The notes under the pieces: model-generated
Told to the model about the DNA's origin: nothing
The model's input: only the letters and a program-made list of their open reading frames with translations
Databases searched by the model: none
NCBI GenBank assembly: GCA_900549235.1
Contig: URNT01000038.1
Span: 1 to 28,746, forward strand
Reading direction: 5' to 3'
DNA: 28,746 bases
Source: an uncultured Clostridium sp.
Lineage (GTDB): Bacteria > Bacillota > Clostridia > Lachnospirales > Lachnospiraceae
Shown: positions 16,052 to 22,756 of the stretch, one piece after another
How the letters are laid out: the number at the start of each line of letters is the position of its first letter
How positions within the stretch are numbered: the stretch's first letter is position 1
Translations under genes and position numbers: made by a program

Positions 16052-17215
16052 ATGCTTACCACCTATAACCTGAAAATGCCCCACGCCGTTTACGGAGGGG
16101 AAAATGCCATGGACAACATCACTGCCATTCTTAAAAATGCCGGTGTAAAGCGGGTTGCCATGTTTACTGACAAAGGAATTGAGAATGCAGGCCTGTTCTC
16201 ACTGCCGGAGGAGGCTGTAAAGGCTGCCGGAGCCGATTACTATGTGCTGGACGATCTGCCAGCAGAGCCGAGCTACACCGACGTGCAGAAGCTGGTAGAC
16301 CAGTTTAAAGCAAGCGGAGCCGATATGATCATCGCCTGCGGAGGCGGAAGCGTCATGGATGCCGCCAAGCTGGCAAGCGTTCTTGTAACAGACGAATACG
16401 GCGTTAAGGAGCTCCTTGACACCCCCGGACGCGCTAAAAAATGCGTTCCTATTATCCTGATCCCCACCACAGCTGGCACCGGAGCCGAGGTAACTCCAAA
16501 CTCCATCGTAGCCGTTCCTGAAAAGGAATTAAAGGTAGGAATCGTAAATGAAAATATGATTGCCGACTATGTCATCCTGGACGCGCGCCTGATTAAAAAC
16601 CTGCCAAGAAAACTGGCTGCCGCCACTGGCGTAGACGCCCTGGCCCACTGCATCGAGTGCTACACCAGCAACAAGGCAAACCCGTTCAGCGACCTGTACG
16701 CCCTGGAGGGACTGGACCTTATTTTAAATAACATCGAAAAAGCCTGCGACGATCCTGACGCCATGACCGAAAAGAACCTGATGCAGATCGCAGCCTACTA
16801 CGGCGGCCTGGCCATCACCGCCAGCGGAACCACAGCCGTACACGCCTTAAGCTATCCTTTAGGCGGAAAATACCACATTGCCCACGGCGTATCAAACGCC
16901 ATCCTGTTAGCTCCTGTGATGCGGTTCAATGAGCCTGCCTGCAGAGACCGCCTGGCCGCCGCCTACGACCGCTGCTGCCATGATGAGGTAAAGACCTGCA
17001 GGACCGCTGAGGAAAAATCCGCCTGGATCATTAACCGCCTGGAAGAAATTGTAAAGCATCTGGACATTCCCACCAGCCTTACGGAATTCGGCGTTCCTGC
17101 CGAGGACCTGGAGGGCCTGGTAGAGGCAGGCATGCAGGTACAGCGCCTTCTGGTCAATAACCCAAGACCGGTTACACCTGAGGATGCCAGAGCCATTTAC
17201 CAGCAGGTTTTATAA
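16052..17215 (+). CDS. Iron-containing alcohol dehydrogenase
   Basis: Cytoplasmic group III alcohol dehydrogenase, 387 aa, reducing an aldehyde or oxidising an alcohol with NAD(P). The nucleotide-binding GGGSVMDAAK is at residues 97-106. PTTAGTGAEVT follows at about 138-148. The metal ligands are present: Asp195 and His199 in TGVDALAHCIE, His264 in TAVHALSYPLGG and His278 in YHIAHGV. Length is typical. The start follows AAGGAGG. Within this operon it could reduce an aldehyde released by the adjacent DapA-family lyase, or oxidise a hydroxyl group of the imported substrate; related enzymes act on lactaldehyde, 4-hydroxybutyrate and 1,3-propanediol. Direction and substrate cannot be set from sequence. 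Confidence 0.93.
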   Translation: MLTTYNLKMPHAVYGGENAMDNITAILKNAGVKRVAMFTDKGIENAGLFSLPEEAVKAAGADYYVLDDLPAEPSYTDVQKLVDQFKASGADMIIACGGGSVMDAAKLASVLVTDEYGVKELLDTPGRAKKCVPIILIPTTAGTGAEVTPNSIVAVPEKELKVGIVNENMIADYVILDARLIKNLPRKLAAATGVDALAHCIECYTSNKANPFSDLYALEGLDLILNNIEKACDDPDAMTEKNLMQIAAYYGGLAITASGTTAVHALSYPLGGKYHIAHGVSNAILLAPVMRFNEPACRDRLAAAYDRCCHDEVKTCRTAEEKSAWIINRLEEIVKHLDIPTSLTEFGVPAEDLEGLVEAGMQVQRLLVNNPRPVTPEDARAIYQQVL

Positions 17216-17285
17216 ACACAATTTTATAGCAAAGAAGCAAAGCTATATACAAAAATACATTTGAAAACACAGGAGGTATATTCTT

Positions 17286-18194
17286 ATGAAATCCATCGAA
17301 CTGAAAGGTATTATCCCGCCAATCCTTACACCTATGAACGATGACGAGACCATCAATGTAGCAGAGCTGCGCAATCAGGTTGACCGCATGATCGAAAACG
17401 GCGTACACGCCCTGTTTCCATTTGGAACCAACGGCGAGGGCTATATCTTAAACGCGAAGGAAAAGCAGCTGGTGCTTGAAACCGTCATCGAGCAGTGTAA
17501 CGGCCGTGTTCCTGTATACGCAGGTACAGGCTGCATTTCCACAAAAGAAACCATCGAGCAGAGCAAAATGGCACAGGCTGCCGGCGCAGACGTTCTCTCC
17601 ATCATCACCCCAAGCTTTGCCGCCGCAAGCCAGGAGGAGCTTTACGTTCACTACAAAACCGTAGCCGAGGCCGTTGATATGCCCATCGTTCTCTACAACA
17701 TCCCTGCCCGTACCGGAAATGCCCTTGCTCCCGCCACAGTAGCCCGTCTGGCACAGATCGAGAACATCGTAGGCGCAAAGGATTCAAGCGGAAACTTCAC
17801 CAATATCCTGGGCTATATCGACGCAGGCAAAAAGAAGGAAAACGGTAAATTCTACACCTTATCCGGCAATGATCAGCTGATTATCTGGACCCTGCTTGCA
17901 GGAGGAACCGGCGGTATCGCAGGCTGTGCCAACGTATATCCCCACACCATGGCTTCCATCTACAACCTGTTTATGGAAGGAAAGATTGAAGAAGCAAAGG
18001 CTGCCAATGAGAGCATCCAGAGCTTCCGCGCCTGCTTTAAGTACGGCAATCCAAATACCATCGTTAAGACCGCTACCCGCCTGTTAGGCTACAATGTAGG
18101 CCCCTGCCGCGCTCCATTTAACCAGGTTCCAGAGGAAGGCATCCAGGCTCTTAAGAAGGTTCTGGCTGAGAATGAAGCGAAGGGTATGCACTAA
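17286..18194 (+). CDS. DapA/NanA-family pyruvate-dependent lyase or synthase
   Basis: Class I aldolase-fold enzyme, 302 aa, of the dihydrodipicolinate synthase/N-acetylneuraminate lyase superfamily. The Schiff-base lysine is Lys165 in IVGAKDSSGNF and the catalytic tyrosine is Tyr137 in VLYNIPARTG. The carboxylate-binding loop is FGTNGEG (46-52) rather than the GTTGE of true DapA. The setting in a sugar-acid operon favours a catabolic 2-keto-3-deoxy-acid aldolase or dehydratase over lysine synthesis. It would release pyruvate plus an aldehyde or form a semialdehyde. AGGAGG precedes the ATG. It lies 70 bases after the alcohol dehydrogenase; that gap has a short hairpin (TATAGC/GCTATA near 17226-17248) but no clear promoter. 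Confidence 0.92.
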   Translation: MKSIELKGIIPPILTPMNDDETINVAELRNQVDRMIENGVHALFPFGTNGEGYILNAKEKQLVLETVIEQCNGRVPVYAGTGCISTKETIEQSKMAQAAGADVLSIITPSFAAASQEELYVHYKTVAEAVDMPIVLYNIPARTGNALAPATVARLAQIENIVGAKDSSGNFTNILGYIDAGKKKENGKFYTLSGNDQLIIWTLLAGGTGGIAGCANVYPHTMASIYNLFMEGKIEEAKAANESIQSFRACFKYGNPNTIVKTATRLLGYNVGPCRAPFNQVPEEGIQALKKVLAENEAKGMH

Positions 18195-18242
18195 ACCTCA
18201 TTTGACCCCTGTTCATACGATTTAAGAAAGGACATCCCCATT

Positions 18243-19310
18243 ATGAATGAAAAACCAATCGTAGGTATTACCATGGGTGATCCGGCCGGAAACGGCCCGG
18301 AAATCACCGTACAGGCCCTGGCTCACCAGGACCTGTATGACCGCTGCCGCCCTATCGTCATCGGCGACGCAAAGATGCTTGAACAGGCCACCCATTTCAC
18401 TGGCCGCACCGATATGAAGATCCACCGCTGCGAGAAAGTAAGCGACGCCTTTTTCATACCGGGAACTATCGACGTGCTGCACCTGGAGCTGATCCCAGAC
18501 GTATCTGCCTTCCAGATCGGACAGGTAAGCGTCGAGGGCGGAAATGCTGCCTTCCAGTGCGTAAAGAAGGTCATAGAACTGGCCCTTGCGGGAGAGGTAG
18601 ATGCCACCTGCACCAACGCCCTGAACAAAGAGGCCATGAACAAGGCCCTGGAGTTCTATAAGGGCGAGAAATCCGACGGACATACCCATTTTGACGGCCA
18701 TACAGAGATCTACGCCGCCTACACCAACACCAAGAAATACACCATGATGCTGGCCCACCACGACCTGCGGGTAGTGCACGTTTCCACCCATGTTTCCCTC
18801 CGCGAAGCCTGCGACCAGGTAAAGAAGGACCGTGTTCTTGAGGTGATCCAGATCGCCAACCGGGCCTGCCGGGATATGGGCATCGAAAACCCGAAGATCG
18901 CCGTTGCCGGCTTAAATCCGCACTGCGGTGAAAATGGCCTGTTTGGAACCGAGGAAATCGAAGAAATCAAGCCTGCCATCGAAGCTGCAAAAGCAGAGGG
19001 AATCAATGCCATCGGCCCTATCCCTCCTGACAGCGTATTCTCCGAGGCCCTGGGCGGCTGGTATGACATTGTTGTCTGCATGTACCATGACCAGGGACAT
19101 ATTCCGTTAAAAACCGTAGGCTTTGTCTACGACAGAGAAGCGCAGAGCTGGAAGGCTGTAGAGGGCGTCAATGTCACCCTAGGCCTGCCCATCATCCGCA
19201 CCAGCGTAGACCACGGCACCAGCTTTGCCCTGGCCGGAACCGGCAGGTGCAATGAGCTGAGCCTGGTAAATGCCATTGACTATGCAGTTCTTATGTCAAA
19301 GGGCAGATAG
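18243..19310 (+). CDS. PdxA-family decarboxylating dehydrogenase (PdxA2-like)
   Basis: NAD-dependent, divalent-metal beta-hydroxyacid dehydrogenase fold, 355 aa, slightly longer than vitamin B6 PdxA. Motifs: GITMGDPAGNGPE (8-20), CTNALNKEAMNKA, DGHTE with His153, VAGLNPHCGENG and YHDQGHIPLKTVGF near 281-294. The pairing with a DUF1537 kinase in one operon is diagnostic of the PdxA2 subgroup. PdxA2 oxidises and decarboxylates 4-phospho-D-threonate or 4-phospho-D-erythronate to dihydroxyacetone phosphate; pyridoxal synthesis is therefore unlikely. The ATG at 18243 has AAAGGA upstream. It is the last gene before a strong terminator at 19342-19372. Substrate stereochemistry is not decidable by eye. 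Confidence 0.92.
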   Translation: MNEKPIVGITMGDPAGNGPEITVQALAHQDLYDRCRPIVIGDAKMLEQATHFTGRTDMKIHRCEKVSDAFFIPGTIDVLHLELIPDVSAFQIGQVSVEGGNAAFQCVKKVIELALAGEVDATCTNALNKEAMNKALEFYKGEKSDGHTHFDGHTEIYAAYTNTKKYTMMLAHHDLRVVHVSTHVSLREACDQVKKDRVLEVIQIANRACRDMGIENPKIAVAGLNPHCGENGLFGTEEIEEIKPAIEAAKAEGINAIGPIPPDSVFSEALGGWYDIVVCMYHDQGHIPLKTVGFVYDREAQSWKAVEGVNVTLGLPIIRTSVDHGTSFALAGTGRCNELSLVNAIDYAVLMSKGR

Positions 19311-19341
19311 GGGAAAGTATCTTTAAATATAATGAACGAAG

Positions 19342-19372
19342 CTCCGGAGGATCATCCTTCGGAGTTTTTTTT
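19342..19372 (+). terminator. Strong intrinsic terminator after the PdxA-family gene
   Basis: A 10-bp stem (CTCCGGAGGA / TCCTTCGGAG, one G-T pair, 3-base loop) at 342-364 of this block is followed by eight T residues. It ends the kinase-to-PdxA operon. The 320-base gap up to the transporter gene holds this terminator and a separate promoter. Confidence 0.9.
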
Positions 19373-19481
19373 CGCAATGAATCCCTCGTTCGTTCTAACT
19401 TGCAACCCATTTTTCTCTCCTGCCCCTATATCGTTTCAAAATTTAACACATTTTATTAAAATTTCTCAAAAATTTTATACT

Positions 19482-19546
19482 TGTTTCTAAATAGAACGCA
19501 TAAAACCGTTTCTTTTCTTGTTGCTTCCCACGTCATATTGTATAAT
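19482..19546 (+). promoter_or_regulatory. Promoter of permease-VOC unit with operator-like inverted repeat
   Basis: TTGTTG (19518-19523), 17 bases, TATAAT (19541-19546) form a good sigma-A promoter. Upstream, GTTTCTAAATAGAAC (19482-19496) is a near-palindrome sharing GTTCT/AGAAC halves with the repeats at 13401-13514, and AACCGTT (19504-19510) repeats the core seen at 13536-13542. This suggests shared control with the divergent operon. Confidence 0.55.
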
Positions 19547-19630
19547 CCAATTAAGATAAAGCCGTATCAGATTGTTCAATACAGCAAAAAGAATTGGTAC
19601 GGCATGTTACGAGACAAGGAGGAAAACGAA

Positions 19631-20908
19631 ATGACACTTCCAATGATCATTGCGATTGCAATCACCGCATTCATGGTCATCCTGATCATGACTGACAAGC
19701 TTCCATTTGGCGCGCCGCCTATCCTGGCCTGTCTTTTGCTTGTCATCTTTGGCATTGCTGACATCAAGGCCGCATTTGCCGGATTCTCAAACCCAACCAT
19801 CGTCATGCTGGCTGAGTTCATGGCTATCATCGCTGCGCTCCAGAAGACCAGCTTTATCGCCAAATTCAAGGAAACCATGTTTAACATGGCAAATAAGGGC
19901 GGCGTAAAAGCCTACATCCTTATGATCATCATCGTTATGTTAGGCTGCAGCCTTTTCGGAACCGGCTCCACCGCATACTATGTTATGGTCATCGGCCTTT
20001 TATCCACTCTGCCCTACAGCAAGAAGCTGCCTCCATCCAAGATCATTATGACAGCAGGATTTGCGGCAAACCATCCGCTGCTTCCATTTAACACTGCTCT
20101 CCAGTACGGCATCGTACTTGCCGTTCTCAACAGCGCAGGCGTTCTGGCAAATGTTCCTGTAGCCAAGTTCGCCATAGTAAACCTGTTCCTGTCACTGGGC
20201 TTCTTATTAAACTGTGTGATCCAGTACAAATTCCTTCCGGATCATCCCATTGCAGCCGCAACAGAGGAAGCAAAGAACCAGGGAACAACCGCTTCCACTC
20301 TCCCAAAATGGAAAGAGCAGGTTACATATGTGGTATTCGTATTAGCCGTTGTAGGTATGATCCTTCAGAGCTTTATCGGCGACGCGGGCTATGCTATCCC
20401 AGGTATCTCCGTAGCAATCATCCTTGTAATCGGTGTAATGGACTTTAAGGAAATCCGCGACTCCATCAGCGCTCCTATCATCCTGATGTCAGCCGGTGTA
20501 ATCGGTGTGGCTGACGCTCTGGGAAGCACAGGACTGACTGATCTGGTAGGCTCCACCGTAGCTGGTATGCTGGGCGGAAGCATTAACCCATTTATTATGA
20601 TTTTCGTTTTCTGCATCCTGACCAGCGTGCTTGCAACCATGACCGGCTCCACCATTGGTACGGTTTATGTATTTGCTCCTCTTGCCATCGCTACCTGTAC
20701 TAACCTGGGCCTGGATCCAACAGCCGCTGCCTGCGCCATCGTAGTATCCGGCTGGTGCGGACATTTCCTTCCAATCGATGGTATGCCTGCCATGGTTATG
20801 GGCGTCGGCAACTACAACATTAAGGAATTCTGGAAATTTACCATTCCTCAGTATTTTATCAGGCTCCTGGCACTGACCGCCGGCGCACTGATTATGTTCC
20901 CAATGTAA
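19631..20908 (+). CDS. SLC13/DASS-type anion permease
   Basis: Polytopic membrane transporter, 425 aa, with about eleven hydrophobic helices. It belongs to the ion-transporter superfamily of SLC13 (DASS)/citrate-type carriers, which move dicarboxylates, sulfate or hydroxy acids. Characteristic segments are ADIKAAFAGFSNPTIVMLAE near the N terminus and the two duplicated hairpin-like Gly/Ser/Thr-rich motifs, GTGSTAYYVMVIG and TMTGSTIGTVYVFAPLA. The start at 19631 follows AAGGAGG; an open frame runs back to 19481 but contains no ribosome site and is leader DNA. It has its own promoter after the terminator of the catabolic operon and is followed 30 bases later by a VOC gene. It is the obvious importer for the acid substrate of that operon. 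Substrate inferred from context only. Confidence 0.88.
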   Translation: MTLPMIIAIAITAFMVILIMTDKLPFGAPPILACLLLVIFGIADIKAAFAGFSNPTIVMLAEFMAIIAALQKTSFIAKFKETMFNMANKGGVKAYILMIIIVMLGCSLFGTGSTAYYVMVIGLLSTLPYSKKLPPSKIIMTAGFAANHPLLPFNTALQYGIVLAVLNSAGVLANVPVAKFAIVNLFLSLGFLLNCVIQYKFLPDHPIAAATEEAKNQGTTASTLPKWKEQVTYVVFVLAVVGMILQSFIGDAGYAIPGISVAIILVIGVMDFKEIRDSISAPIILMSAGVIGVADALGSTGLTDLVGSTVAGMLGGSINPFIMIFVFCILTSVLATMTGSTIGTVYVFAPLAIATCTNLGLDPTAAACAIVVSGWCGHFLPIDGMPAMVMGVGNYNIKEFWKFTIPQYFIRLLALTAGALIMFPM

Positions 20909-20938
20909 GCACCATTTTCCAAAGAAAGAGGTATGACT

Positions 20939-21286
20939 ATGAACTGCAAATTTGAACTGGAACACGTCGGCATCAATACACCCAATGCGGAGGAAGCCGC
21001 AGATCTGGCACAGCTTCTCTGCACCCTGTTCAACCTTGAACCCCGCCACGGCAACAAATCCGAGTTCGGAGGCCCCTACTTTGAATGTATGAAAGCTCCC
21101 TTCCTGGGCACCAACGGCCACATTGCCATGCGTACACCGGATCTCACCGCCGCTGCCAAGGAACTGGAGGAAAAGGGGTTCTCCTTCAACATGGACACCG
21201 CTGCCTACAATGAGGACGGTACACTGAAAAATGTATACCTGGCAGGCGAGTTCGGCGGCTTTGCCATCCATATCATGCAGAAATAA
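20939..21286 (+). CDS. Stand-alone VOC-fold protein (Eda C-terminal-domain-like)
   Basis: Small vicinal-oxygen-chelate (glyoxalase/bleomycin-resistance) fold protein of about 115 aa. Segments FELEHVGINTPNAEEAADLA, FECMKAPFLGTNGHIAMRT and AGEFGGFAIHIMQK give the paired beta-alpha-beta-beta-beta units and plausible metal ligands (His, His, Glu/His). As I recall, the same signature is found as a C-terminal extension of 2-keto-3-deoxy-6-phosphogluconate aldolases in many Clostridia. Here it is free-standing, coexpressed with the permease and next to an operon with a DapA-type lyase. Two close ATGs exist; the one at 20939 is better spaced from AAGAGG than 20933. Molecular role unknown: an enzyme or a ligand-binding partner are both possible. 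Confidence 0.8.
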   Translation: MNCKFELEHVGINTPNAEEAADLAQLLCTLFNLEPRHGNKSEFGGPYFECMKAPFLGTNGHIAMRTPDLTAAAKELEEKGFSFNMDTAAYNEDGTLKNVYLAGEFGGFAIHIMQK

Positions 21287-21304
21287 ATATTGAAATGCGC
21301 TGAA

Positions 21305-21349
21305 AGCGGCCTGTTCTCTGGCGGGATGCCGGAGGACGGGCTGTTTTTT
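21305..21349 (+). terminator. Long GU-containing intrinsic terminator
   Basis: An 18-position stem (21305-21322 with about 21328-21345) pairs fully if G-U pairs are allowed, with a short loop, and is followed by a run of six T. It ends the permease-VOC transcript. Confidence 0.8.
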
Positions 21350-21420
21350 GGTGTACTCGCGGGGAATGGGGCCTTCTAAGTCTTAAAGGAGATCTTTCAC
21401 TCCAAACAAGCCTGAATCTG

Positions 21421-21470
21421 CCCAGATACTTGACAAAATGCCCGTTTCCTACTATTATCAAATATCTGGG
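21421..21470. repeat. Inverted repeat bracketing the -35 and -10 boxes
   Basis: CCCAGATACTTGA (21421-21433) and TCAAATATCTGGG (21458-21470) are inverted copies with 12 of 13 matches. The arms overlap the -35 and -10 boxes of the promoter at 21430-21458, the classic place for a repressor operator; a DNA or RNA hairpin is the alternative. Confidence 0.7.
21430..21458 (+). promoter_or_regulatory. Consensus sigma-A promoter of the pRiA4b-like gene
   Basis: TTGACA (21430-21435), exactly 17 bases, TATTAT (21453-21458), some 60 bases upstream of the next gene's ribosome site. It is among the best promoters in the window. Confidence 0.8.
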
Positions 21471-21525
21471 ACGAAGACTGTCCGATTTTGCCAGAATTAC
21501 AAGAACCACATATGAGGAGGACCTT

Positions 21526-22128
21526 ATGAAGGGTTATCAGTTGAAAATCACCGTGAAAGGGAGCAAGCCGCCGGTATGGAGGCGGATCATCGTTCCTGAA
21601 ACAGCTACATTTCACCAGCTCCATGAAATGATCCAGGAGGCCTTTGGCTGGTCCGGCTATCATCTCCACGAATTTGAATTCAGCAAGAAAAAGCTGCTTG
21701 TAAGAAACACCCAGGCATGCGCCGGGATTCCCGAGGGCGGCTGCAGCCTTTTAGATGAAAATGAGCCTGTCAGAAGCCTGATCGAGGAGAATCCCCGGTT
21801 TGTCTACACCTATGATTTCAAGGACCGCTGGGAGCACCAGATCCTGTTTGAAAAGGAGGCTGAATGTGAAGCTCCCCAGGTGGTTAAATTAAAGGGCGGG
21901 AATTTCCCGGAAAACTGCGGCGGCGTCAAGGCATTTTACGAGAAGGAAATGACCGTCTCTGAGGAGGATTATGACCTGGAGGCAGTAAACCGGCGCCTGG
22001 CAGCCCTGGCCCAGCCAGAGCCTGTGCCCGCTCCAAAGCCATTTTTCATCCCGCCCAGAAACCCGGCTGACCCCTGCCCCTGCCGCAGCGGCAAAAGATA
22101 CCGCCAGTGCTGCGGACGCAGGCGGTAA
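21526..22128 (+). CDS. pRiA4b ORF-3-like protein with SEC-C zinc motif
   Basis: A 200-aa soluble protein with two parts. Residues 1 to about 150 match the plasmid pRiA4b ORF-3 family (also called IS1096 passenger TnpR-like): YQLKITVKGSKPPVWRRIIV, then FHQLHEMIQEAFGWSGYHLH and YDFKDRWEHQI. The C terminus is a SEC-C motif, DPCPCRSGKRYRQCC, a C-x-C-x8-C-C zinc binder, joined by a Pro-rich linker. The family is widespread in mobile and chromosomal settings; no enzymatic activity is established to my knowledge. GAGGAGG eight bases before 21526 sets the start; the frame upstream to 21430 runs through the promoter. It is a single-gene transcript with a consensus promoter and its own terminator. Function unknown. 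Confidence 0.85.
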   Translation: MKGYQLKITVKGSKPPVWRRIIVPETATFHQLHEMIQEAFGWSGYHLHEFEFSKKKLLVRNTQACAGIPEGGCSLLDENEPVRSLIEENPRFVYTYDFKDRWEHQILFEKEAECEAPQVVKLKGGNFPENCGGVKAFYEKEMTVSEEDYDLEAVNRRLAALAQPEPVPAPKPFFIPPRNPADPCPCRSGKRYRQCCGRRR

Positions 22129-22141
22129 ATCCTGCCGTTTC

Positions 22142-22178
22142 AAAAAAGGCCCCTGTGCTGCACACAGAGGTCTTTTTT
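22142..22178. terminator. Bidirectional intrinsic terminator
   Basis: A 12-bp stem with two wobble pairs (AAGGCCCCTGTG / CACAGAGGTCTT, 5-base loop) is flanked by six A on the left and six T on the right. It can stop both the pRiA4b-like gene (plus) and the tautomerase unit (minus). Confidence 0.85.
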
Positions 22179-22183
22179 ACGTC

Positions 22184-22285
22184 CTATCCATTTTCCCTTA
22201 ATTCATCCAGCTGGGCCTGGGTCAGGCCGGTCTTCCGGCAGATGTCCGGATCCGGAATGCCCTTTAAAAGTTCCCCCCATTCCAC
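22184..22285 (-). CDS. Possible short ORF or gene tail downstream of tautomerase
   Basis: A 33-codon minus-strand frame from a GTG at 22285 overlaps the end of the tautomerase gene and stops five bases before the shared terminator. The peptide has a credible helical, coding-like end: LLKGIPDPDICRKTGLTQAQ followed by LDELRENG. It resembles the C-terminal tails of Rpn/transposase-associated nucleases, but that is only an impression. There is no ribosome site. It could be a decayed gene end or a coupled micro-ORF. Confidence 0.25.
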   Translation of the reverse strand: MEWGELLKGIPDPDICRKTGLTQAQLDELRENG

Positions 22286-22608
22286 CCCCAGTTATCCGTA
22301 GGGAAATAAGCCACATACGTCCGGTCCCCCGGCACCCCAAGGAGTTCCTCCAGAAGACCGCAGATATGAGCCGTCATACTCTCGCAGGCAGCCTGTCCCG
22401 CTGTACCGAACAGCTTCACCTCTACATAGGCAGCCGGTTCCACAGAGCTTCCCTGAAAATGCAGCTGTGCCCCGTCCTCGAAGCCGGTCATCACCCAGTT
22501 TTCACCCTTTCCCAGACAATCTCTGGAAATCTGCCCCATTTTCTCTGCAAGCTCGTCTCTCTGCTCCTGATCCAGGACCGTATTGGTCTTTATATTAATA
22601 AATGGCAT
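22264..22608 (-). CDS. MIF-like tautomerase family protein
   Basis: Small soluble protein, 114 aa, of the macrophage-migration-inhibitory-factor/phenylpyruvate tautomerase branch. It begins MPFINIKTNTVL, which after methionine removal exposes the catalytic Pro1. The internal WVMTGFEDGAQLHFQGSS and AAYVEVKLFG segments and the terminal WGWNGGNF are typical. The family assembles as trimers and interconverts enol and keto forms of small acids; the physiological substrate in bacteria is generally unknown. The start at 22608 has AAGGAGG about eight bases upstream; the open frame reaching 22752 runs through the promoter and is not coding. It is transcribed from 22633-22661, divergent from the TRAP-type binding-protein gene. 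Confidence 0.9.
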   Translation of the reverse strand: MPFINIKTNTVLDQEQRDELAEKMGQISRDCLGKGENWVMTGFEDGAQLHFQGSSVEPAAYVEVKLFGTAGQAACESMTAHICGLLEELLGVPGDRTYVAYFPTDNWGWNGGNF

Positions 22609-22632
22609 GGCATTTACCTCCTTATACCCCAC

Positions 22633-22661
22633 AGTATATCCCAAAAGCGCCGGATTGTCAT
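22633..22661 (-). promoter_or_regulatory. Predicted sigma-A promoter of the tautomerase gene
   Basis: On the minus strand ATGACA (22661-22656), 17 bases, TATACT (22638-22633). Both boxes are within one base of consensus, and it sits 25 bases before the start codon. Confidence 0.7.
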
Positions 22662-22671
22662 CACGAAACCC

Positions 22672-22699
22672 CATATGGCAAAACTTTTTTATCATATGG
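22672..22699. repeat. Two CATATGG repeats spaced by two helical turns
   Basis: CATATGG occurs at 22672-22678 and 22693-22699, 21 bases apart, in the divergent region between the tautomerase and the TRAP-type binding protein. The spacing and place suit a regulator site; no nearby regulator gene is seen. Confidence 0.4.
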
Positions 22700-22756
22700 T
22701 ACGTCCCGCAGAAACGTGGTAAAATGGATGTAACATCAAGAAAGGGAAGCACTGCT

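Noticed and set aside
15341..16084. Long antisense frame opposite the sialidase-like gene
   Set aside because: The plus strand encodes a protein with four clear Asp boxes; the antisense frame shows no motif or ribosome site and is a side effect of GC-rich codons.
17225..17248. TATAGC/GCTATA hairpin between alcohol dehydrogenase and lyase genes
   Set aside because: Only six A/T-rich pairs with an 11-base loop and no T run; too weak to call a terminator or processing site.
19481..19630. 50-codon N-terminal extension of the permease
   Set aside because: It runs through the promoter and has no ribosome site; AAGGAGG sits directly before the ATG at 19631.
20489..21271. 260-codon antisense frame across the permease end and VOC gene
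   Set aside because: Both plus-strand genes have family motifs; the antisense frame crosses their boundary and has no recognisable domain.
22583..22756. Upstream extension of the DctP-type gene
   Set aside because: The extension covers the divergent promoter region and the tautomerase start, and would place the signal peptide 58 residues inside the protein.
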